Source of the DNA: CAYMST01 sp964393115
GTDB taxonomy: Bacteria > Bacteroidota > Bacteroidia > Cytophagales > Cyclobacteriaceae
Assembly: GCA_964393115.1 (NCBI GenBank)
Contig: CAYMST010000112.1
Location: 1 to 14,463, forward strand
Direction of reading: 5' to 3'
DNA length: 14,463 nucleotides
In this document: piece by piece, positions 1 to 6,834 of the stretch
How positions within the stretch are numbered: position 1 is the first letter of the stretch
How the letters are laid out: the number at the start of each line of letters is the position of its first letter
Program-made: the position numbers and the translations under genes
The notes under the pieces: generated by a model
Told to the model about the DNA's origin: nothing
Databases searched by the model: none
The model's input: the letters and a program-made list of their open reading frames with translations, nothing else

Positions 1-386
1 AACACTTTAAGTCTGTCTATGAGATTATGGTGCAAAGAGGAGTTTCACTGCCTAAAGAAATAGGACAGGATATTTACGTGAAGCAACTTGTTGACCACTG
101 TCGTTCTGGGAGAGAAGAGCGTTTTCTTGATAGGCTACTTTTGGCATCAGTAGTGGAGACAAGAGGGGCGGAACGTTTTCGACTGGTATATGAAGCCTTA
201 GAAGAAGTTACGATAAAGGAATTTTACCGTAAATTGTGGGCATCTGAAGCTCGACACGGTGAAATCTTTGTGCAAATGGCCTTAAATTATTTCGAAGAAA
301 ACATTGTTTTTGCCAGACTGCAAGAAATTAACGAATTTGAAGCCTCAGTCATAAACTCATTGCCCATCAAACCTGCATTACATTGA
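1..386 (+). CDS. miaE: tRNA-(ms[2]io[6]A)-hydroxylase MiaE, 3' part (5' end outside window)
   Basis: MiaE is a diiron, oxygen-dependent enzyme that hydroxylates the isopentenyl side chain of the hypermodified adenosine at position 37 of some tRNAs. The reading frame is open to the left edge (codons in phase from base 3, beginning HFKSVYEIMV), so the ATG at 27 is probably an internal Met and only about the C-terminal 127 codons are present. Two motifs match the second ligand set of the family's ferritin-like helix bundle: VETRGAERF and SEARHGEIF, the latter holding the ExxH pair. The N-terminal helices with the first ligand set lie upstream. The stop (384-386) overlaps the TTG start of the next gene, so the two are probably cotranscribed and translationally coupled. 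Family assignment is by motif recognition; I am fairly sure. Confidence 0.85.
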   Translation, partial: HFKSVYEIMVQRGVSLPKEIGQDIYVKQLVDHCRSGREERFLDRLLLASVVETRGAERFRLVYEALEEVTIKEFYRKLWASEARHGEIFVQMALNYFEENIVFARLQEINEFEASVINSLPIKPALH

Positions 387-970
387 AAGAGTTCGATTTC
401 TTTAAGCTCAATAAGGATCTGACACCAGAAAAAGGTGATTTACTTATTTCCGAGCCATTCATGCCGGACCCGAACTTTTCGAGAACTGTTGTGTTGCTTT
501 GTGAACATGATGAAAACGGGTCTTTTGGTTTTGTACTTAATCAGCAATCATCGGTTTGTCTGGATGAATTGATTGATAAAGTGAAGAATTTCAATGAACC
601 CGTCTTTATTGGTGGTCCGGTCCAACAAGATACAGTACACGTATTACATCGTAATTCTACTCTGAAAGACTCTAGCAATCAGGTGAAAGGAGATATTTAT
701 TGGGGAGGAGACTTTGAAAAGATATTAACTAATATCAATGAGAACGCCTTAGTAAAAAAAGACTATAAGTTTTTCGTTGGTTATTCGGGCTGGGCAGCTG
801 GACAACTAAAAAGTGAAATTGAAGCCAACTCTTGGATCATTTATAAACATACCAGTGTGCATCATATTTTGGATTTACCACATTCAGAATTGTGGAAAGC
901 TGTTTTAAAAGATCTTGGTGGCAGATTTAAATTAATGTCTAACTATCCTGTGGATCCTCGTTTGAATTAG
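383..970 (+). CDS. YqgE/AlgH family protein (UPF0301)
   Basis: This 195-residue product has the usual length and signatures of the YqgE/AlgH family: GDLLISEPFMPDPNFSRTVV near the N-terminus, the FGFVLNQ segment around residues 49-55, the VFIGGPVQ segment around 74-81, and FVGYSGWAAGQL around 131-142. The biochemical role of the family is not established; AlgH was named for an effect on alginate genes in Pseudomonas, which need not apply here. The start is TTG at 383. The next in-frame ATG (461) would remove the conserved N-terminal strand, so TTG is preferred. The TTGA overlap with the miaE stop suggests coupled translation. It looks cytosolic, with no signal peptide or membrane segment. Confidence 0.9.
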   Translation: MKEFDFFKLNKDLTPEKGDLLISEPFMPDPNFSRTVVLLCEHDENGSFGFVLNQQSSVCLDELIDKVKNFNEPVFIGGPVQQDTVHVLHRNSTLKDSSNQVKGDIYWGGDFEKILTNINENALVKKDYKFFVGYSGWAAGQLKSEIEANSWIIYKHTSVHHILDLPHSELWKAVLKDLGGRFKLMSNYPVDPRLN

Positions 971-1026
971 ATAATGTCTTCAATTTCAATTATCTTCACC
1001 TTTTATTCGGATTATAATTTAAAATC

Positions 1027-3066
1027 ATGAGTATTGAAGATGTGCAAGCGGGTGAGTTGAAAAACGAACTTGTTCAGTCAGAAAATGAATCTAAGACTGA
1101 AAACGTTCAGAGCGAGTCTGAATCAAACAAGGAAGAAACGGTAACTGATTCAGTAGAACATAACGTGTCTGATGGTAGTGAAGTTTCTGGTAATGAAGCG
1201 GAAACCAACGCTGATGAGACCCAAAGGGAGGTTGCTACTGAACCTACCGAAAATGAAGTTACAAATGAGGAGTCTGTAGCTGAAGAACCTACTGAATCGG
1301 CAGATGAGCATGTCGAAGAAATAGAAGAACACGAGGAAATCGAAATAGTCGATTACGAAAAACTCACCAAGCCTCAGTTGTTCATAGAACTTAAGAAATT
1401 ATCGGAAGTTAAAAATGTTCCCGGCCTTGACCGTCCGTTAAAGGAGATAAAAGTTGTATTTGATGGCTATGTAAGGGATGAGAGACAACAAGCATTCGAT
1501 CGATATATCGCTGATGGTGGTGACAAAGAAGGTTTTGAATACCATGGTGAAGCTGTAGATAATCAATTTGATCAACTGCATAAACAGCTGAGAGAGAAAA
1601 AACATCAGTATTTTGTGGATGTTGAAAAGTCGAAAGAACGAAATCTAGAGCGAAAAAACACTCTTCTTGAGGAACTTCGAGTACTTGTGGATGGTGAAGA
1701 GACCAATGCAAGTCTTGAGGCCTTGAAAAAAATACAGGATGAATGGAAAGAAATAGGACCTGTTCATCAGCAGCATAACAAAACGCTTTGGGCAAATTAC
1801 AACGCTCTTATTACACGCTTCTATGACAATAGAAGTATTTATTTTGAACTTAAGGAATTAGATCGCAAAAAGAATCTCAAGTCCAAACTTGCAATCTGCG
1901 AAAGAGCAGAAGAGCTGTCGAAGCTTGAAAATGTAAAAGAAGCGGTCAAGGAACTTAACGTTTTACATGACGAGTTTAAGCATATTGGCCCGATACCAAA
2001 AGAAGATCAAGAGCCAGTTTGGCAGCGGTTTAAAGCCGCATCGGATCTAATCTACTCGAAACGTAAGGAACTCGTTGAACAGCTGAAATTCCAGCTGCAA
2101 GAGAACCTAGCTAAAAAGGAAGTGATCATTGGTAAAGTCCTTGAGTACACAGAATTTGATTCCGATCGTATTAACGAGTGGAATAAAAAGACCAAGGAAA
2201 TCCTCGAAATACAAAAGGAGTGGGAAGTAATTGGTGCCGTTCCGAAAGAAGTATCTAAAGAGACCAATAAGAAATTCTGGTCCACGTTTAAAGTATTCTT
2301 TCATAACAAGAGTGAGTTCTTTAAAAAGCTTGAGGGGCAGCGCAAAGAGAATTTAGCGAAAAAAGAAGAGCTGGTCGTTAAAGCAGAGGCTTTGAGTGAG
2401 AGTTCGGACTGGGAAAAAACTGCTGAAGAGCTGAAAGTATTGCAACGCGCTTGGAAGGAGATAGGGCCAGTGCCGGAAAAATTTAAAGATAGCGTCTACG
2501 AGAAATTTAAAGCCGCTTGTGACAGTTTCTTTAACAGAAAAAGAGAACAGAACAAGGAGGCTGAAAAAGAGTATTACGACAACATGGAGGCCAAGGAAAA
2601 GGTGCTTAAAGAGATGGAAGCGCTTTGTGAGTTGGATGATTTTGGTTTGGACCAGGTGTATGACATGCAAGAGAGATACTCTTCTATAGGTTTCGTGCCA
2701 AAGAATGCTATTCGAAAGATGCAGGATAAGTATAATGAGACCATAGATATGCTGGAAAAAAAGGTTGAGACAGCTTACCCTGATCTGGCAGAAGACTTTA
2801 AGTTCCAAGTAAGACTGAAAAAACTTAAATCAGGTCCAAACGCTGGTAAAAAATTGAATAGAAAAGAATCGGATATCAAAAAGAAGATTCAAAATTTATC
2901 CAATGACATTACCAATTGGAGGACCAATATGGAGTTCTTCTCGAGATCAAAAGGTTCTCAGTCCTTAAAAGGAGAGATGGAATTGAAGATAAAATATGCT
3001 GAGGATGAGTTAGAGACGCTTAGGTCGCAACTAAAAATGATAAGAAGAGGAAAAAAATCTTATTAA
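1027..3066 (+). CDS. DUF349 repeat protein
   Basis: The 679-residue product starts with about 110 residues very rich in Glu, Asn and Ser, likely disordered and strongly acidic. A highly charged, mostly helical remainder follows. Five DUF349-type repeats are marked by a W/F/Y-K-x-IG-x-VP-like core near residues 239 (EWKEIGPV), 316 (EFKHIGPIP), 398 (EWEVIGAVP), 476 (WKEIGPVP) and 551 (YSSIGFVP), spaced roughly 75-80 residues apart; each is followed by a long Lys/Glu-rich helix, probably coiled coil. DUF349 proteins are widespread in Bacteroidota and their function is unknown. No signal peptide or membrane segment is seen, so it is probably cytosolic. The gene follows the YqgE-family gene by 56 bp on the same strand and may share its transcript. 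The C-terminus is basic (MIRRGKKSY), opposite in charge to the N-terminus. Confidence 0.88.
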   Translation: MSIEDVQAGELKNELVQSENESKTENVQSESESNKEETVTDSVEHNVSDGSEVSGNEAETNADETQREVATEPTENEVTNEESVAEEPTESADEHVEEIEEHEEIEIVDYEKLTKPQLFIELKKLSEVKNVPGLDRPLKEIKVVFDGYVRDERQQAFDRYIADGGDKEGFEYHGEAVDNQFDQLHKQLREKKHQYFVDVEKSKERNLERKNTLLEELRVLVDGEETNASLEALKKIQDEWKEIGPVHQQHNKTLWANYNALITRFYDNRSIYFELKELDRKKNLKSKLAICERAEELSKLENVKEAVKELNVLHDEFKHIGPIPKEDQEPVWQRFKAASDLIYSKRKELVEQLKFQLQENLAKKEVIIGKVLEYTEFDSDRINEWNKKTKEILEIQKEWEVIGAVPKEVSKETNKKFWSTFKVFFHNKSEFFKKLEGQRKENLAKKEELVVKAEALSESSDWEKTAEELKVLQRAWKEIGPVPEKFKDSVYEKFKAACDSFFNRKREQNKEAEKEYYDNMEAKEKVLKEMEALCELDDFGLDQVYDMQERYSSIGFVPKNAIRKMQDKYNETIDMLEKKVETAYPDLAEDFKFQVRLKKLKSGPNAGKKLNRKESDIKKKIQNLSNDITNWRTNMEFFSRSKGSQSLKGEMELKIKYAEDELETLRSQLKMIRRGKKSY

Positions 3067-3070
3067 GTAC

Positions 3071-3101
3071 TTGCGATTAAAGAATAATGCGTTAAGTTTG
3101 C
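3071..3101 (+). promoter_or_regulatory. Bacteroidota-type promoter of the tRNA-Thr gene
   Basis: TTG at 3071-3073 is followed after 19 bases by TAAGTTTG at 3093-3100. This fits the known Bacteroidota housekeeping promoter (TTG near -33, TAnnTTTG near -7) with no mismatch in the -7 element. Transcription would start around 3105-3108, giving a leader of about 35 bases before the tRNA, to be removed by RNase P. The site begins 5 bp after the DUF349 gene stop, so the tRNA need not rely on read-through. Confidence 0.65.
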
Positions 3102-3140
3102 GCCACGATTTCGGATAACGAGGTCGAGTTCTTTGAAAAA

Positions 3141-3213
<73 letters not shown>

Positions 3214-3228
3214 CGAAAAAGAGAAAAC

Positions 3229-3252
3229 AAACCCGCTTCGGCGGGTTTTTTT
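3229..3252 (+). terminator. Intrinsic terminator after tRNA-Thr
   Basis: The arms AAACCCGC (3229-3236) and GCGGGTTT (3241-3248) form an 8-bp stem closed by a TTCG tetraloop and end in a run of seven T (3246-3252). This is a textbook rho-independent terminator for the tRNA transcript. Confidence 0.93.
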
Positions 3253-3888
3253 ATGTTTAAATTTTGATGGGAAAAGGCAGTGATTCAAGCGATAGGTAAT
3301 GCCTTTTCATCTGCTTCTTTTGACCAGTGAGGGATATTGGATGATTGACCGTTATTCTTGTATACTTTGTTTGTTGTGTTTGTAGTCCTTGAGAAAACGA
3401 TTTTTAGTTATATCATAGTAGGGGTTGCGATTAGTTTTTGAATTTATTCAGTATTTGCCAATAGAAATATAAATCCAAGTAAGAGTGGTTTCTAAGGTGT
3501 TTGTTGTTTATTGCTTCGTGATTCCGTTTAGTGTAATCTTTAGTAGGTTATGAATGATTATTCTTAGTTTGATGTAAGTAATAAACTCGAGTTTGTATTG
3601 TTGTTGATTTCTAAAAACTTATTCTAGCGCGATATGAACTAAAAAATGATGTGTATTTTCCTTAACAAGTCATTGACTAACCGTCCGCAATCGAGCGCTG
3701 CTAGTCCCGTGTTTTTTACCTAGCAGTAACAAGGAACATAATGTGTCTTTATACTCCACAAATGATAATAGAAGGTTTTTACGCCATTCAAAAGAATGTT
3801 TTAGAGGTTTATATTGTTATTACCAGACGTTTTACCGTTTCGCAACAGGGCTTACTAAAACTCGTTTTAAACAATAACTTTTATAGAG
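3253..3888. other. 636-bp intergenic region without a recognisable gene
   Basis: No convincing reading frame is present on either strand. The plus strand is rich in G and T and poor in C between about 3320 and 3660. Three dyads are visible: GAAAAGGCA (3271-3279) with TGCCTTTTC (3300-3308) around a 20-base loop; a perfect 12-bp palindrome AAACTCGAGTTT at 3583-3594; and CTGCTAG (3698-3704) with CTAGCAG (3720-3726). The promoter of the downstream S1 gene should lie near the right end, but I find no clean TAnnTTTG element. A small RNA cannot be excluded. No integrase and no second copy of the tRNA 3' end was seen. Confidence 0.6.
3271..3308. other. 9-bp stem, 20-base loop hairpin
   Basis: GAAAAGGCA at 3271-3279 is exactly complementary to TGCCTTTTC at 3300-3308. 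It lies just beyond the tRNA terminator. There is no T-run after it, so it is unlikely to be a second intrinsic terminator. It may be part of a small RNA or a protein binding site, or chance. Confidence 0.4.
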
Positions 3889-3891
3889 GTG

Positions 3892-4743
3892 ATGAAGAAA
3901 TTTAATTTTGGTGAGATGAACTCACTTTATATTAGACGCTCTACCGAACCAGGACTTTATTTAGCCTTAACAGAGACTGAAGAGGATCGGGAAGAAGTGG
4001 TTTTGCTACCCAATAAATACATCACATCAGAAATGAAGGTGGGTCAGTTAGTGGATGTTTTTTTGTACTTTGATTCGGAAGATAGACCGATTGCCACTAC
4101 ACTTACGCCTAAGGTGCAGCTTGGTGAGTTTGCCTATCTTGAGGTAAAGGAAACCACACAGTTTGGTTCCTTTGTGGATTGGGGGCTAGAGAAAGATCTT
4201 TTCGTGCCTTTTCGTGAACAGAAAAGAAAAATGATAGCTGGACGTCACTATATTGTATTTCTGTATATCGACGGTCAAACAGATCGGTTGACAGGGTCTG
4301 CTAAGTTGGAGCAGTTCTTTGAAGTGGACAAGGTAAAGGTTAATGAGGGCGATAAAGTTTCACTTCTTGTTTGGGAGCATTCTGATATTGGGATAAAAGT
4401 AATTGTCAACAATTGTTATAAGGGGTTAGTGTATGACGACTCAGTCTATGAAGATGTTAACATAGGAGATAGGAAGGATGGATACGTCGCAAAGGTTCGA
4501 GAGGATAAGAAGTTAGATATTACATTCCAGGCTCATGGATTAAGAGCCATTGATGTGAACACAGAGAGAATTTTGACCGCTTTGAAAGAAAATGAAGGGT
4601 ACCTACCGCTGAATGATAAAAGTAGTCCTGATGAGGTTTCCACAGGGCTTCAAATGAGTAAAAAGAGCTTTAAAAAAGCCATTGGAGCGCTTTATAAGGG
4701 TAGACAAATAAATATTGAGTCTGACGGTATTCGGTTGTTGTAA
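3892..4743 (+). CDS. CvfB/YitL-like S1 RNA-binding protein
   Basis: About 283 residues, the usual length for the CvfB (YitL) family: successive S1-like OB folds followed by a C-terminal winged helix. Visible markers are an N-terminal S1-like strand set (LYIRRSTEPGLYLAL), a canonical S1 start around residues 85-105 (AYLEVKETTQFGSFVDWGLE, then KDLFVPFREQ), a third S1-like unit around 160-220 (VSLLVWEHSDIGIKVIVNN, YKGLVYDD), and a winged helix at about 225-283 containing LPLNDKSSPDEV and QMSKKSFKKAIGALYKGR. CvfB in Staphylococcus aureus binds RNA and affects virulence gene expression; a general RNA-binding role is inferred here. A GTG sits directly before the ATG (3889-3894). I chose the ATG at 3892 because MKKFNFGEMNSLYI fits the family N-terminus. 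It converges with the PAS gene 33 bp downstream. Confidence 0.87.
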   Translation: MKKFNFGEMNSLYIRRSTEPGLYLALTETEEDREEVVLLPNKYITSEMKVGQLVDVFLYFDSEDRPIATTLTPKVQLGEFAYLEVKETTQFGSFVDWGLEKDLFVPFREQKRKMIAGRHYIVFLYIDGQTDRLTGSAKLEQFFEVDKVKVNEGDKVSLLVWEHSDIGIKVIVNNCYKGLVYDDSVYEDVNIGDRKDGYVAKVREDKKLDITFQAHGLRAIDVNTERILTALKENEGYLPLNDKSSPDEVSTGLQMSKKSFKKAIGALYKGRQINIESDGIRLL

Positions 4744-4764
4744 GGAGGGTGAATAAGTCAACCA

Positions 4765-4799
4765 ACGACCACGTCATCAGGGGAGGATGTGGTTGTCGT
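4765..4799. terminator. Possible bidirectional hairpin at the convergent gene junction
   Basis: Arms 4765-4778 and 4786-4799 pair at 11 of 14 positions around a 7-base loop. The structure covers the last codons of the PAS-LuxR gene and lies 22 bp after the S1 gene stop. Its place between convergent genes suggests transcript 3'-end formation, but there is no T-run on either side, so the call is weak. Confidence 0.35.
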
Positions 4800-5502
4800 A
4801 GGCGAAACTAACCAGGTGCGACAAGCTTTTTACATTAAATCGCTTATACAAAGGTAGAATACGTTTCTCAATAGCGCTTTGTGACACGTTTAACTCCAAT
4901 GCTATTTGTTTAAATGTAAAACCTTTTGCTACGTAATTGAGTGCTTCTTTTTCTTTTCCCGAGATGGTTAGGTCCTTGAATATTGTTTTGTTAAGTGCTT
5001 CTTCGAATTCGTCTTTATCTGGGCCATATCCAGAGTACCTCATTACATTGCCGAACCTAAGGCTATGATCGACCTGAAATCTCCCAATAATAGCTCTTAC
5101 AGCGCCACCTGATCCATCGAAAACTCTTACCGTTGCCTTGACAGGTACTTCATGACCGTCTTTGTGATTCATTTTAAACTCAATGGCAAACCCATAGCTT
5201 TCGAGTTTTGTTTTTTTGCCTAAAATAAACATCAGTGCTTTGTCGTTCAGCTCGTGCACGAAAGTGGCGTATTTAGGGGCGGACATGTTGGTGATGGCTA
5301 ACATATTTATTTCTTTGGCCTTATACCCTAAGGTGTCTTCCCATCCTTTTGCATATAGCATCCGGCCTTCTTCAAAACTATAGATGTAAACGCCTTCGTT
5401 CGGGAATGTTGGTACTGTTTGGTCATAAAACTTATAGGCCTCGCTCGCAGGGTTGCACGGGGCATCAGTTATGTAGCTTTGGGAATAGTCTCCGATACTC
5501 AT
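4777..5502 (-). CDS. PAS-domain LuxR-type transcriptional regulator
   Basis: The 241-residue product has a PAS-like sensor at about residues 30-148. It begins FPNEGVYIYSFEEGRMLYA and GWEDTLGYKAKEI, and continues FAIEFKMNHKDGHEVPVKAT and VRAIIGRFQVD. A LuxR/FixJ-type helix-turn-helix follows at 178-240 (LTISGKEKEALNYVAKGFTF, IALELNVSQSAIEKR, LYKRFNVKSLSHLVSFAYDN). There is no membrane segment, receiver or kinase domain, so it is probably a one-component cytosolic sensor and DNA binder; the signal is unknown. The ATG at 5502 is preceded, 12-25 bases upstream, by a TTTGCC/GGCAAA dyad that could be an autoregulatory operator. Its upstream neighbour on the same strand is the membrane ATPase, 309 bp away, so a shared operon is not assured. 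Confidence 0.85.
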   Translation of the reverse strand: MSIGDYSQSYITDAPCNPASEAYKFYDQTVPTFPNEGVYIYSFEEGRMLYAKGWEDTLGYKAKEINMLAITNMSAPKYATFVHELNDKALMFILGKKTKLESYGFAIEFKMNHKDGHEVPVKATVRVFDGSGGAVRAIIGRFQVDHSLRFGNVMRYSGYGPDKDEFEEALNKTIFKDLTISGKEKEALNYVAKGFTFKQIALELNVSQSAIEKRILPLYKRFNVKSLSHLVSFAYDNHILP

Positions 5503-5811
5503 ACTTTCTCAATTTTGCCTTGGCAAATGAACCTCAATTTAAACAGAAATGCGATTATACCAATTTAATTAGTTTAATGGAATTATCAGTGTGAGGTTCC
5601 TTTCATTTACCTGCGGAAAAACACAGTTGATTTAGTTTTTGTTACCACCTACTATTGTATAGAGTTAAAACAATTATTTGTTGGATGTTATTTTTAATGT
5701 TTAATGATAATTTGTTTTTATTCTAAAACCAACGATTATCTGGTTTTTGTGACTTTTTAAAAAGATTAATTTTTTTGTATTTGTCACTGACCAAAAACTC
5801 TCTATCTATTA
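5503..5811. other. 309-bp AT-rich intergenic region
   Basis: It separates two minus-strand genes and has no credible gene. Its left third holds the candidate operator dyads of the PAS-LuxR gene and, on the minus strand, a TATAAT hexamer (bases 5554-5559) without a convincing -35 partner. Its right end, just past the stop of the ATPase gene, can fold as an interrupted long hairpin: GTTTTT (5743-5748) with AAAAAC (5793-5798), and GTGAC (5749-5753) with GTCAC (5783-5787). A 12-bp A/T-rich palindrome lies inside (5753-5764). This may form the 3' end of the ATPase mRNA, but no proper T-run follows. Confidence 0.5.
5514..5527. promoter_or_regulatory. Candidate operator dyad upstream of the PAS-LuxR gene
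   Basis: TTTGCC, two bases, then GGCAAA form a perfect 6-2-6 inverted repeat just upstream of the regulator's start codon. LuxR-type proteins bind dyads of this general size as dimers, so autoregulation is a reasonable guess but unproven. A wider inverted pair, GAACCTCA (5529-5536) and TGAGGTTC (5592-5599), flanks the next 55 bp. Confidence 0.4.
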
Positions 5812-6834
5812 TCATTGCTCGAAATAAGCTATGTTAGAACTAGGGCTAGGGTTGAGTCTGATGAAATCAATGTCGTTCTCAACTCCGATCCCTTGTGCTA
5901 AGAATTTCTCCCACCTTATTTCCTTGAGTGGATCCCATCTTCCTACAACCCATACTATATTCAGCTCTGATAATTTTGATTTGATTTTTTGCGCATCAGG
6001 GTGTTCGTTGATAATGGATTCTATATCGGCTACACTTACGATGTCCGATATGTTTCCGCCTGGGTTTATGTCGTCAACGACAACATAGTCAGCATTTTCC
6101 CAGTTCCAAAGTCTTCGTCTAGAGTTGTCTCTTCCACTAGATAATTCACCCAGTAGTTTTGTGAACGTAATGTAGGAGCACTTTTTGTGTTGGATGGCTT
6201 TTTCAGTGGCAAGGGCTACACCTAGGCTGGTTTTTCCGCTTCCTTGATCGCCGAACAATAAAAAATGCCCAAACTTATCCTGTTTGATTTTATAGGAGAT
6301 TTTGCTTTTGTTTTCATTAGAGATTGGTAGGTTCCATTGGCTTAAACGGAACTGGAAAGGGAATGCTGCCTCTTGAAGGTACATTTTAGTAAGAAACCAA
6401 TGCTGGGTAGGGTATGATAGTGCCAATATGAGGGATAGGAATACAAGTTTAGTGAGTTTACTGGGCTGAGAGAGTAGGGCAAAGGTCCATGCTCCAAAAA
6501 AGAAAAATAGAACATCAGTGCCAGTGTCAAATACGATATTTGATATATCGTGTGGGAACTCGGGCGTTTGGTGAAGGGAAGCGATCACGTTATAGATTTC
6601 AAATAGTAGCCAAATGCAAGGAATGACTAGGGATGCTGTTAAAACTGACTTCTTAGCGTCCATCCAGTTGGCAAGGAGTCTATATAGGATTGTAGCGGGG
6701 AAAAACCCTAGTGAGAAATGACCAAACTGATTGGCTAGCCAGGCATAGGTTAAGGAGATTCCTCTTTGTGAGTCTTTGCCTATAAGGTCGTAGTGTAGTT
6801 GCTGTAATACCTCGTGTACTGATATGTCTACCAT
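5812..6834 (-). CDS. Four-helix membrane protein fused to a DnaC/IstB-like P-loop ATPase
   Basis: I do not recognise this 340-residue protein as a named family. Residues about 28-153 form four hydrophobic helices. Polar residues within them (H39 in NQFGHFSLG, E79 in LLFEIYNV, D103 and D107 in FDTGTDVLFFFFGA) resemble the His/Glu/Asp pattern of VanZ/YjdF-like membrane domains; this similarity is inferred by eye. A linker follows, then a cytosolic NTPase domain from about 180. Walker A is GDQGSGKT at 195-202, Walker B is VVVDD at 251-255, and a sensor-1-like strand is VWVVGRWDP at 294-302. The layout around Walker A (FLLFGDQGSGKTSLGVALAT, then YITFTKLLGEL) resembles DnaC/IstB AAA+ proteins. ATP binding is well supported; membrane-bound remodelling or sensing is a guess. 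The gene stands alone between long AT-rich spacers, so context gives no partner beyond the adjacent PAS-LuxR regulator. Confidence 0.75.
   Translation of the reverse strand: MVDISVHEVLQQLHYDLIGKDSQRGISLTYAWLANQFGHFSLGFFPATILYRLLANWMDAKKSVLTASLVIPCIWLLFEIYNVIASLHQTPEFPHDISNIVFDTGTDVLFFFFGAWTFALLSQPSKLTKLVFLSLILALSYPTQHWFLTKMYLQEAAFPFQFRLSQWNLPISNENKSKISYKIKQDKFGHFLLFGDQGSGKTSLGVALATEKAIQHKKCSYITFTKLLGELSSGRDNSRRRLWNWENADYVVVDDINPGGNISDIVSVADIESIINEHPDAQKIKSKLSELNIVWVVGRWDPLKEIRWEKFLAQGIGVENDIDFIRLNPSPSSNIAYFEQ

Noticed and set aside
2353..2808. Minus-strand frame of 151 codons opposite the DUF349 gene
   Set aside because: It is antisense to strongly conserved DUF349 repeats; its Phe/Leu richness mirrors Lys/Glu codons of the real gene.
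5554..5559. TATAAT hexamer on the minus strand as promoter of the PAS-LuxR gene
   Set aside because: No -35 partner at proper spacing, and Bacteroidota promoters use a different -7 element; in AT-rich DNA this hexamer is expected by chance.
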